Assembly (NCBI GenBank): GCA_902766655.1
Contig: CACXEL010000081.1
Coordinates: forward strand, 1 to 11,573
Direction of reading: 5' to 3'
Length of the DNA stretch: 11,573 nucleotides
Origin: an uncultured Lachnospiraceae bacterium
Lineage (GTDB): Bacteria; Bacillota; Clostridia; Lachnospirales; Lachnospiraceae
Shown here in pieces: positions 1 to 6,741 of this stretch. A program made the translations under genes and the position numbers. Position 1 is the first letter of the stretch. Every line of letters begins with the position of its first letter. A model generated the notes under the pieces. The model saw only the letters and a program-made list of their open reading frames with translations. It searched no databases and had not been told where the DNA came from.

Positions 1-420
1 CCGGCCGGGAATGATGCGGCGCCGGCTTCGACAGACGACGGATCCGCGGAAGACGCAGGCGGGACCGGGAGAGCCGATACCGGATCGGGGACCGCAGCTC
101 CCTTCGTGAAGACCGTACACGTCGAGGTCGATGGCGTTACCGTGCTGGAGACCCCTCTCACCGGGGAGTCCAAGTATGCCATCATCGACGGCAGGGCCGT
201 GGAGCTGGAGGTGGAGACGACGCTGACGGACATGCAGGGGCTGGCAGATCCGGCCAACCACGACGTGAACCTCATTTACATCCACGACGGCAGGGTCGCC
301 TGCTCGGAGTCCAACTGCGAGAACCAGGTATGTGTGCACACCGGGGAGCTGACCGGGTCTGCCTTTGACCTGCCCATCATCTGCCTGCCCCACGGGGTCG
401 TGGTCCAGGTGATTGACTGA
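1..420 (+). CDS. NusG domain II (NusG_II) protein, 5' end outside window
   Basis: The frame is open from base 1 to the TGA at 418-420, so 139 C-terminal residues are visible and the start lies upstream. The GTG at 106 is not the likely start, because the frame continues through a Gly/Ala/Asp/Ser/Thr-rich linker typical of a tether after a membrane segment. From about base 106 there is a compact beta-rich domain: a VHVEVDG strand, a middle INAD-less loop with LIYIHDGRV, then a Cys-containing end with SNCENQVCVHTG and IICLPHGVVVQV. These last motifs are characteristic of the NusG_II family, usually small membrane-anchored extracytosolic proteins in Firmicutes. The exact role is unknown. Family members are often found near FMN_bind and ApbE genes, and the next gene 93 bp downstream is an FMN_bind reductase, so a part in extracytosolic electron transfer is inferred. 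It is not the transcription factor NusG, as no NGN domain is visible. Confidence 0.85.
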   Translation, partial: PAGNDAAPASTDDGSAEDAGGTGRADTGSGTAAPFVKTVHVEVDGVTVLETPLTGESKYAIIDGRAVELEVETTLTDMQGLADPANHDVNLIYIHDGRVACSESNCENQVCVHTGELTGSAFDLPIICLPHGVVVQVID

Positions 421-451
421 GGCTTACCGGGCGTCATAAAGTAAAAATCAT

Positions 452-468
452 CCTGCCGAAACGGCAGG
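452..468. other. Small perfect hairpin between NusG_II gene and reductase gene
   Basis: CCTGCCG and CGGCAGG form a perfect 7-bp stem around an AAA loop. No T-run follows, so a strong intrinsic terminator is unlikely. It may stabilise or process a transcript that reads from the NusG_II gene into the reductase gene. Confidence 0.4.
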
Positions 469-471
469 TGG

Positions 472-493
472 TTGATAGCAATTCACTTATCAA
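472..493. promoter_or_regulatory. Dyad TTGATA-N10-TATCAA just upstream of the reductase RBS
   Basis: Two perfect 6-bp inverted half sites lie 10 bp apart, ending 7 bp before the ribosome binding site. The half site resembles the FNR/CRP-family TTGAT, but the spacing is 10-12 rather than 4, so I cannot assign a regulator. It could be an operator or an RNA stem near the RBS. Confidence 0.3.
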
Positions 494-500
494 AGCATAA

Positions 501-507
501 AAGGAGG
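501..507 (+). promoter_or_regulatory. Ribosome binding site fixing the start at 514
   Basis: AAGGAGG lies 6 nt before ATG 514. It rules out the in-frame TTG at 472 as start and leaves a protein that begins directly with a lipoprotein signal peptide. Confidence 0.9.
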
Positions 508-513
508 TACCAG

Positions 514-3210
514 ATGAAAAAGAGGATTGCATTGCTCCTCTGCGGCGCCATGATCGTCGGATCCCTTGCCGGATGCGGCGGCGGTGCCGGAGACACAGCA
601 AAGCCGGCCCAGGAGACAACTGAGGCGGCAACAGAAGAGGCGACCGAGGAAGTCACAGAGGCTGCTGAGGAAGCTACGGAAGAGGCGACCGAGGAAGCTA
701 CAGAAGAAGTGACCGAGGAAGTCGCGGAAGAGACGACAGAGGAAGCCGTGGGGGCTCCCGCCGGCGGCCTTGTCCCGGGCACCTACACGGCATCCGCCCA
801 GGGCTTCGGCGGTCTGGTCGAGGTCACCCTTGAGGTCGGCGACGACGGCGTAGCCGTTGCCAGCATCGTGGGCGACAGCGAGACACCCGAGGTCGGCGGC
901 GCCGCGCTCGAGGAACTGGCGAACCAGCTCAACGCCGCTCAGTCCGCTGAGATCGACGGCGTGGCCGGCGCGACCCTGACCTCCGGCGGCGTCAAGGAAG
1001 CAGCTGCGGCCGCTTTCGAGCAGGCAGCCTCCGGCGAAGTCGCCGAGGCCGCTGAGCTTGCCTTCACGGCAGGCACCTACACAGGCACAGGCACAGGCTA
1101 CAACGGACCGGTCGAGGTCTCCGTCACATTTGACGATGCAGCCGTCACAGCTATCGAAGTGGTCAGCAGCGGTGAGACAGCTCACGTCGGCGACGTCGCT
1201 TTCGATATCCTCATCCCCGAGATGATCGAGGCCAACGGCACGGGCGTTGATTCCGTGTCCGGCGCTTCCTTCTCCAGCCGCGCCCTCAAGGAAGCCGTCA
1301 ATGCGGCTGCCGAGCAGGCCGGTGTCACCAATGCCACCGCATTCCAGAGCAACACCGTCGTCGACGAGGCCGATGAGGCCATCGAAGGCACCTGGGACGT
1401 CGTCATCGTCGGCGCCGGCGGCGCCGGTATGGCTGCAGCTGCCCAGGCTGCCCAGGACGGCAACACAGTTCTCGTGATCGAAGCCAACGCTGAAGTCGGC
1501 GGCAACACCCTCGTCTCCGGCGGTCAGTATCAGTCTGTCATGCCCTACCTGGTCTGGGATCCGGCCGATCCGGATGCCACCACAGGCGTCGGCTATGACG
1601 GCAACACCTACGACAAGGTCAAGTCCGTCCACGGCTGCATCGATGTTCTCCGCACCATCCTGAACTGGTCTGAGGAGCCCTTCGATGAGGCTTACTATGT
1701 CGACAACGAGTTCGTCGCCGGCGACATCGACGAGCTCTCCAAGCACGGCGTCCATGCTGATTATCTCCCGGTCCTTCAGGCCCTCAAGGCCGAGATCCAG
1801 GCTTATCTTGACTGGGCACAGCCCAAGCTCGATGCCGGCACACCGGAGAATCAGCTTACCCTCTTCTCCACCGTCAACCTGCACATTTTCCAGACCTACT
1901 ACGGCGGCCTGCGCCCGAGCGCTGACATGTCCGAGTGGATCTACGGCGATGTGGATCTCGTTTCCCAGTTCATCAACGGCGGTCAGGAGCTCAAGCAGTG
2001 GCTCGAGTCCATGGGTTCCACCTTCGTTGAGAACACACAGCCGACCCTGATCGGCGCTCTCTGGTACAGAGAAAATGAATTCATCGGCGCCAATGTCGAC
2101 ACCGACGGCGACGGCACCGCTGAGGAGTACGGCGGACGCTGGGGCACCTACTTCATGGCTCCCATGACCGCCATGCTCAATGCCAACGAGGCAAATGAGA
2201 TCATGCTCCGCACCACAGCCAATGAGCTGATCGTCGAGGACGGCCGCGTTGTCGGCGTCAAGGCTACCAAGTATGACGGCACCGAGGTCACCGCTTACGG
2301 CACCAAGGGCGTCATCCTGGCTACCGGCGGTTTTGCTGCCAACATCGATCTGGTCGCTTCCGAGAACATTTACTGGGATCCGTCCTACATCACAGACAAC
2401 ACACAGACCACCAACCGCTCCACGCTGACCGGCTCCGGCATTGACATGGCCACGGCTGTCGGCGCTGCCACAACAGGTCTCGGCTTCACACAGATGATGC
2501 CCATCTCCTGGGTCGACAACGGCGACCTGGCCTTCGGCGGCGGAAACTATGCGGTCTACATCAACCCGACCACCGGCAAGAGATTCGTCGATGAGGGATC
2601 TGAGCGTGACGTTCTCTCCCTCGGCGAGTTCCGCAACGGCATTGAGGTCAACGGCACACAGGGCGTCTTCATCGAGATCTACAATGCCACTGAGCCGATT
2701 CCTGGCCCGATCCAGCTGGGCGAAGGCGACTACGAAGGCAGATATTACAGAAGAACAGCCAACGCTGAGGAGCTCGGCGCCCTGTTCACAGACCTTGGCG
2801 TCGAAGCCGACGCTGAGACTGTCCTTGAGACCATCCGCAACTATGACATGGCTGTCATGGGCCAGCAGGATTTCGAGGACGTCGGCAAGGCCATCGCCTC
2901 CAGGACCATCGGCAACGTCGAGAAGAACGAGGATGGCTCCTACAAGGTCGACACCTATGATCTGGACAACACTCTGCTGACCATCCGTCTCATGGCTCCG
3001 TCCACGCACCACACCATGGGCGGTGTCGTCGTCGACACAGAGCGCCACGTCCTTGACGCTGACGGCAACGTGATCCCGGGTCTCTACGCAGCCGGCGAAG
3101 TCACCGGCGGTATCCACGGCGGCAACCGCCTCGGCGGCAATGCCATCGTTGAGATCTTCGTCTCCGGCCGCACCGCTGCCCAGGCCGCTCAGGCTGACGC
3201 AGTCGAGTAA
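514..3210 (+). CDS. Exported lipoprotein flavin reductase (2x FMN_bind + FAD_binding_2, fumarate-reductase-like)
   Basis: The protein has 898 residues. A charged N-terminus and hydrophobic stretch end in lipobox LAGC with Cys21, so it should be a surface lipoprotein. Residues 35-79 are a Thr/Glu-rich spacer. FMN_bind domains lie at about 85-172 (motif DGVAGAT, acceptor Thr154) and 184-270 (motif DSVSGAS, acceptor Ser252). The reductase domain starts at about 293 with dinucleotide motif GAGGAG (300-305) and ends with HHTMGG (832-837), LYAAGEVTGG and HGGNRLGG (Arg872). These match FAD-dependent fumarate/urocanate-type reductases. The proton-donor Arg is present in SERD (Arg698), but the region before it (655-685) has no His and no Thr-Glu pair, unlike fumarate reductases; QMMP replaces the usual HP motif. 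Residues 340-550 also diverge from the Fcc3 pattern. I infer reduction of an unsaturated acceptor other than fumarate. FMN attachment would need an ApbE transferase from elsewhere. A terminator follows. Confidence 0.88.
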   Translation: MKKRIALLLCGAMIVGSLAGCGGGAGDTAKPAQETTEAATEEATEEVTEAAEEATEEATEEATEEVTEEVAEETTEEAVGAPAGGLVPGTYTASAQGFGGLVEVTLEVGDDGVAVASIVGDSETPEVGGAALEELANQLNAAQSAEIDGVAGATLTSGGVKEAAAAAFEQAASGEVAEAAELAFTAGTYTGTGTGYNGPVEVSVTFDDAAVTAIEVVSSGETAHVGDVAFDILIPEMIEANGTGVDSVSGASFSSRALKEAVNAAAEQAGVTNATAFQSNTVVDEADEAIEGTWDVVIVGAGGAGMAAAAQAAQDGNTVLVIEANAEVGGNTLVSGGQYQSVMPYLVWDPADPDATTGVGYDGNTYDKVKSVHGCIDVLRTILNWSEEPFDEAYYVDNEFVAGDIDELSKHGVHADYLPVLQALKAEIQAYLDWAQPKLDAGTPENQLTLFSTVNLHIFQTYYGGLRPSADMSEWIYGDVDLVSQFINGGQELKQWLESMGSTFVENTQPTLIGALWYRENEFIGANVDTDGDGTAEEYGGRWGTYFMAPMTAMLNANEANEIMLRTTANELIVEDGRVVGVKATKYDGTEVTAYGTKGVILATGGFAANIDLVASENIYWDPSYITDNTQTTNRSTLTGSGIDMATAVGAATTGLGFTQMMPISWVDNGDLAFGGGNYAVYINPTTGKRFVDEGSERDVLSLGEFRNGIEVNGTQGVFIEIYNATEPIPGPIQLGEGDYEGRYYRRTANAEELGALFTDLGVEADAETVLETIRNYDMAVMGQQDFEDVGKAIASRTIGNVEKNEDGSYKVDTYDLDNTLLTIRLMAPSTHHTMGGVVVDTERHVLDADGNVIPGLYAAGEVTGGIHGGNRLGGNAIVEIFVSGRTAAQAAQADAVE
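616..750 (+). repeat. Thr/Glu-rich low-complexity spacer repeat
   Basis: Residues 35-79 of the lipoprotein reductase are degenerate repeats of units such as ATEE and VTEE. At DNA level the units are similar but not identical. It probably acts as an acidic extended tether between the lipid anchor and the first FMN_bind domain, and is a likely site of length variation. Confidence 0.75.
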
Positions 3211-3244
3211 TCGAAAGATTACCGAAAACGGTAAATGAACACAG

Positions 3245-3291
3245 CGCCGCACATCCTTCGGGGTGTGCGGCGTTTCTTGTGCGATTTTTTT
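3245..3291 (+). terminator. Intrinsic terminator after the lipoprotein reductase
   Basis: CGCCGCACA (3245-3253) pairs perfectly with TGTGCGGCG (3264-3272). The stem continues inward to a C-TTCG-G tetraloop (3256-3261). T-rich sequence follows, with a run of seven T at 3285-3291. The two reductase genes are therefore probably separate transcription units or only partly coupled. Confidence 0.85.
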
Positions 3292-3379
3292 ATGTAATAA
3301 ACAAAATATACGTGGCATGCCGGCCTGGAATAGGGTATATTTAATAAGAGGGCTGCTTTAACGGGCAGACCTTTTATCC

Positions 3380-3417
3380 CTGCGGAAAATCGGGGCGTGC
3401 TGTCATTTTCCGGGCAG
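3380..3417. other. Bulged hairpin in leader of the second reductase gene
   Basis: CTGC-GGAAAAT (3380-3390) pairs with ATTTTCC-GG-GCAG (3405-3417) with a 2-nt bulge and a 14-nt loop. It lies 58 bp before the GTG start. It may be a leader RNA structure or operator. It matches no riboswitch I know, and the FMN riboswitch consensus is absent. Confidence 0.3.
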
Positions 3418-3474
3418 TCATGAGGAAGCCGGAGGGAGAGCGCAGAACCTTTATGACAAGGAAGGAGACTAACT

Positions 3475-6400
3475 GTGAAGGAACACATCAGGAAGAAAGA
3501 CTTAATCAGGAGTGGAATTGCAATCGCGGCCGCGCTCGTGGTCATGTTGGCTGCCATCGGCATCAACAAGAGCTACGATAATGCCACCATGGTGGCCGGC
3601 AAATATACGCCCGGCACCTACGTCGGCGTAGGTCAGGGCTTCGGCGGCGACGTCGAGGTCACACTCGAGATCAACCAGAAGGGCGGCATTGACAGTGCGA
3701 CCCTGGTTGGCGCCAGCGAGACGCCGACCATCGGCGGCGCAGCCCTCGAGGAGCTGCAGAATCAGATCGTGGCGGCCCAGTCCGCAGACATTGAAGGCGT
3801 TTCCGGCGCTTCCCTCACATCCCAGGGTACCCGCGTCGCTGTGGCCAAGGCTCTCGAGCAGGCCGGCGGCGAGCCCTACGTTGAGGAAGAGCCTGTTGTG
3901 GAAGAGGTTGAAGTCCCGGATTCCGGCGCTTACACGCCCGGCACCTATACCGCCTCTGCCCAGGGCTTCGGCGGTCCCGTTGAGCTGACCATCACGGTCG
4001 GTGACAGCGGCGCCATCACGGAGGCCACCCTGGTGGGCGACGGCGAGACACCCACCGTCGGCGGCGCAGCCCTCCCTGAGCTTCAGAATCAGATCCTTGC
4101 AGCCCAGTCCGCGGAAATCGACGGCGTGGCCGGCGCCACCATCACATCCGATGCAGTCCGTGCGGCAGCGGCTGATGCCATCACCCTTGCCTCCGGCGGC
4201 GAGATCGAGAAGGTCGAAGTGGCGGAAGGCGCCCTCTTTGCGGCCGGCACCTATGAGGCCACAGCCAGAGGCTTCGGCGGCGACATCACGGTTGCCGTGA
4301 CCGTCACCGAGGATGAGATCACAGCCGTGGATATCACCGGCGACAGCGAGACCGCCAACATCGGTTCCTTCGCCGTGGAGATGCTGGACGATGAGATGCT
4401 TGAGAAGCAGACCTCCATGGTGGATGCCCTGGCCGGCGCCACCGTATCCAGCAACGCCATCATCAAGGCAGCCTCCCAGGCTCTGACGGATGCCGGCGCG
4501 GACGTTTCCAAGCTCGGTGTCGCCGAGGAACCGGCTGTCCGCACCAGCGAAGAGCTGGAGACAGATATCGTGATCGTGGGCGCGGGCGGCGCCGGCATGA
4601 CGGCTGCCATCAATGCGGCCCAGGCCGGCAAGGACGTCATCCTCGTCGAGAAGATGCCCTACGTCGGCGGCAATACCACCAGGGCTACCGCCGGACTCAA
4701 CGCGGCCGGTACGCATTACCAGGCTGAGCAGGACGTCGAGGACAGCGTCCAGCAGTACATCGACGATACCATGAAGGGCGGCCACGACCTCAACGACAAG
4801 GACCTGGTCACCGTTCTGGCGGAGAACTCCGCGGCAGCCATCGACTGGCTGGATTCCATCGACGCTCCGCTGCCCAAGCTTTCCACCACCGGCGGCTGCA
4901 CCAACAAGCGCACCCATGCCCCCGAGGACGGCTCCGGCGTCGGCGCTTACCTGGTCACGGCTTTCCGTGCACAGCTTGACGCGCTGAACGTGAAGGTCAT
5001 TTACAACACCGCAGCCACCTCCATCATCATGGAGGACGGCGTGGCCACCGGCATCATCGCAGAGTCCAACGAGGCCGATTACACCATCAAGGCCGGCGCG
5101 GTCATCCTGGCCACCGGCGGCTTCGGCGGAAATGAAGACCTGCTGGTCTCCTACAGACCGGACCTTGAAGGCTACGTCTCCACCAACGCCCCCGGCGCCA
5201 CCGGCGACGGCATCGCCATGGCTGAGGAGGCCGGTGCGGCAGTGGTCGACATGGACCAGATCCAGCTCCACCCGACCGTCGAGCAGGGCACCAGAATGCT
5301 GATCACCGAGTCCGTCCGCGGCAACGGCGCCATCCTGGTCAACACCTCCGGCGAGCGCTTCGTCAACGAGATGGAGACCCGCGACGTCGTCTCCGCAGCC
5401 GAGATCGCCCAGGATGAGGGCTGCGCTTACCTGATCTTCGACCAGAACCTGGTCGACAACCTGGCCGCCACCAAGAAGTATTTCGCCATCAACGTTGTCG
5501 CTGAGGGCGCCACCATCACGGAGCTCGCCGAGGCCATCGAAGTCGATCCGGCCACCCTGGCAGCTACCCTGGAGACCTGGAACACGGCTGTCGCGAACCA
5601 GAAGGATGAGGCCTTCGGCCGCACCACCGCCATGGAAGTCGACCTGTCCGTCGCTCCCTACTACGCCATCAAGGTCGCGCCCGGCATCCACCACTGCATG
5701 GGCGGCGTGAAGATCAACACCAACGCGGAAGTCATCGACACCGAAGGAAACGTTATCCCCGGCCTCTATGCAGCCGGCGAGGTGACCGGCGGCGTCCACG
5801 GCGCCAACCGCCTGGGCGGCAACGCCGTCGCCGATATCGTAGTCTTCGGACGCGTTGCCTCCGATTCCGCCATGGCCTACATCGACGGCCTGGCACCCGA
5901 GGGCGAGGAAGCCGAGGAGGCTCCCGAGGAGGAAGAGGCCGGCCTTACGCCCGGCACCTACACCGGCACTGCCCAGGGCTTCGGCGGTGAAGTGACTGTC
6001 ACCATCACTGTCGACGAGACCGGCAAGATCACGGAAGCCACGGTGACCGGCGACAGCGAGACTCCGGAAATCGGCGGCGCGGCACTCGAGACCCTTGGTC
6101 AGCAGATCATTGACAAGCAGGGCTCCGAGATCGACGGTGTGACCGGCGCCAGCCTGACCTCCGGCGCAGCCATCGAAGCCGCGGCTGCGGCGATCGCCCA
6201 GGCTGCCGGCGGCGCGGAGGCAGCTGAGGCCGAAGAAGCCGGTGCTGAAGGCGCCGAGGCAGCTTCCGGCCCCAAGGCCGGAACCTACACCGCCAGTGCG
6301 GAAGGCTTTGGCGGAGACGTGACCGTCACCATCGTCATCGACGAGACCGGCAAGATCACGGAAGCCACTGTTGTCGGCGACGATGAGACACCTACCATCG

Positions 6401-6537
6401 GCGGCGCGGCTCTCGAGACCCTCGGTCAGCAGATCGTGGACAAGCAGAGCCCCGACCTCGACGGCGTTTCCGGCGCCAGCGTTACCTCGGGTGCAGCCAG
6501 GGAAGCTACCGCTGCAGCCCTGGAACAGGCAGCATGA
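3475..6537 (+). CDS. Membrane-anchored fumarate-reductase-like flavoprotein with five FMN_bind domains
   Basis: The protein has 1020 residues; the GTG start is set by AAGGAG at 3462-3467, 7 nt upstream. Residues about 12-30 form a single hydrophobic segment without lipobox, so an uncleaved anchor with the rest outside is likely. FMN_bind domains and predicted acceptors: 44-131 (Ser113), 154-241 (Thr222), 254-341 (Thr323), 824-911 (Ser893) and 934-1020 (Ser1002), all in D-x2-(S/A/T)-GA(T/S) motifs. The reductase domain (362-804) has GAGGAG at 369-374. Compared from memory with Shewanella Fcc3, it keeps His599, Thr611, Glu612, Arg615 and Arg636 (equivalents of His365, Thr377, Glu378, Arg381, Arg402, all offset by 234), then His739 and Arg779 (His504, Arg544). 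The substrate-contacting Met236 of Fcc3 appears to be Ser/Thr (470-471). Fumarate or a similar enoate is the probable acceptor. The usual family layout has one or two FMN_bind domains on one side only. Confidence 0.9.
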   Translation: MKEHIRKKDLIRSGIAIAAALVVMLAAIGINKSYDNATMVAGKYTPGTYVGVGQGFGGDVEVTLEINQKGGIDSATLVGASETPTIGGAALEELQNQIVAAQSADIEGVSGASLTSQGTRVAVAKALEQAGGEPYVEEEPVVEEVEVPDSGAYTPGTYTASAQGFGGPVELTITVGDSGAITEATLVGDGETPTVGGAALPELQNQILAAQSAEIDGVAGATITSDAVRAAAADAITLASGGEIEKVEVAEGALFAAGTYEATARGFGGDITVAVTVTEDEITAVDITGDSETANIGSFAVEMLDDEMLEKQTSMVDALAGATVSSNAIIKAASQALTDAGADVSKLGVAEEPAVRTSEELETDIVIVGAGGAGMTAAINAAQAGKDVILVEKMPYVGGNTTRATAGLNAAGTHYQAEQDVEDSVQQYIDDTMKGGHDLNDKDLVTVLAENSAAAIDWLDSIDAPLPKLSTTGGCTNKRTHAPEDGSGVGAYLVTAFRAQLDALNVKVIYNTAATSIIMEDGVATGIIAESNEADYTIKAGAVILATGGFGGNEDLLVSYRPDLEGYVSTNAPGATGDGIAMAEEAGAAVVDMDQIQLHPTVEQGTRMLITESVRGNGAILVNTSGERFVNEMETRDVVSAAEIAQDEGCAYLIFDQNLVDNLAATKKYFAINVVAEGATITELAEAIEVDPATLAATLETWNTAVANQKDEAFGRTTAMEVDLSVAPYYAIKVAPGIHHCMGGVKINTNAEVIDTEGNVIPGLYAAGEVTGGVHGANRLGGNAVADIVVFGRVASDSAMAYIDGLAPEGEEAEEAPEEEEAGLTPGTYTGTAQGFGGEVTVTITVDETGKITEATVTGDSETPEIGGAALETLGQQIIDKQGSEIDGVTGASLTSGAAIEAAAAAIAQAAGGAEAAEAEEAGAEGAEAASGPKAGTYTASAEGFGGDVTVTIVIDETGKITEATVVGDDETPTIGGAALETLGQQIVDKQSPDLDGVSGASVTSGAAREATAAALEQAA
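5944..6534 (+). repeat. Tandem duplication of a C-terminal FMN_bind domain
   Basis: Bases 5944-6207 and 6274-6534 encode the fourth and fifth FMN_bind domains, separated by an Ala/Glu/Gly linker. The two copies share long runs of identical residues (for example DETGKITEATV and GGAALETLGQQI), and several stretches are identical at DNA level. They resemble each other more than the three N-terminal domains, which points to a recent duplication within the gene. Confidence 0.8.
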
Positions 6538-6561
6538 ATTTTCAGAATAAAAACAAATAAA

Positions 6562-6598
6562 GTGCCTGGCCGGCAGCGCGCAGCTGCCGGTCAGGCAC
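6562..6598. terminator. Strong hairpin after the five-domain reductase, weak as plus-strand terminator
   Basis: GTGCCTGGCCGGCAGC (6562-6577) pairs with 6583-6598 over 16 bp with one G-T wobble and a 5-nt loop. The T-run expected for plus-strand termination is missing; instead an A-rich stretch precedes the stem, so the ideal order is on the minus strand. It probably still protects or ends the reductase mRNA. Confidence 0.55.
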
Positions 6599-6694
6599 CT
6601 ATTGGTCAACGCGCCCCATAAAGCCGTAAGCAGTGCGGACCTTACAGAGGCATATAAGGGATCAGTGGCGGAATGCGCCCGGAATTCCGGGGAA

Positions 6695-6716
6695 TGTAAA
6701 CCGTAGGGTCTTTACA
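6695..6716. promoter_or_regulatory. Dyad TGTAAA-N10-TTTACA upstream of the hydrogenase gene
   Basis: Perfect 6-bp half sites 10 bp apart end 9 bp before the ribosome binding site of the hydrogenase gene. A further perfect 14-bp palindrome, CCCGGAATTCCGGG, lies just upstream at 6678-6691. The dyad could be an operator; it has the same 6-10-6 geometry as the dyad at 472-493 but a different sequence. The regulator is unknown. Confidence 0.3.
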
Positions 6717-6741
6717 CAAATCCATAAGGAGGAAGACTTAT

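Noticed and set aside
106..108. GTG as start of the NusG_II gene
   Set aside because: No RBS before it; the frame stays open to base 1 and the domain needs an upstream membrane segment.
472..501. TTGATA/CATAAA as a promoter for the lipoprotein reductase, or TTG 472 as its start
   Set aside because: A promoter here would start transcription within the RBS. The TTG lacks an RBS and would put polar residues before the signal peptide.
490..3318. 942-aa open frame on the minus strand
   Set aside because: It is the antisense shadow of the lipoprotein reductase, kept open by GC-rich third positions. Its translation is repetitive, lacks any domain and has no RBS.
3313..3341. Promoter upstream of the five-domain reductase (TGGCAT-N17-TATATT)
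   Set aside because: The -35 match is poor and the -10 is only fair; not strong enough to annotate, though a promoter is expected in this gap.
3604..6534. Regularly repeated segments as a CRISPR or satellite array
   Set aside because: The repeats are in-frame, degenerate FMN_bind domains of about 88 residues inside one coding sequence.
3502..6609. 1035-aa open frame on the minus strand
   Set aside because: It mirrors the five-domain reductase; the repeated Gly/Ala/Asp-rich pattern follows the FMN_bind repeats and shows no family motifs.
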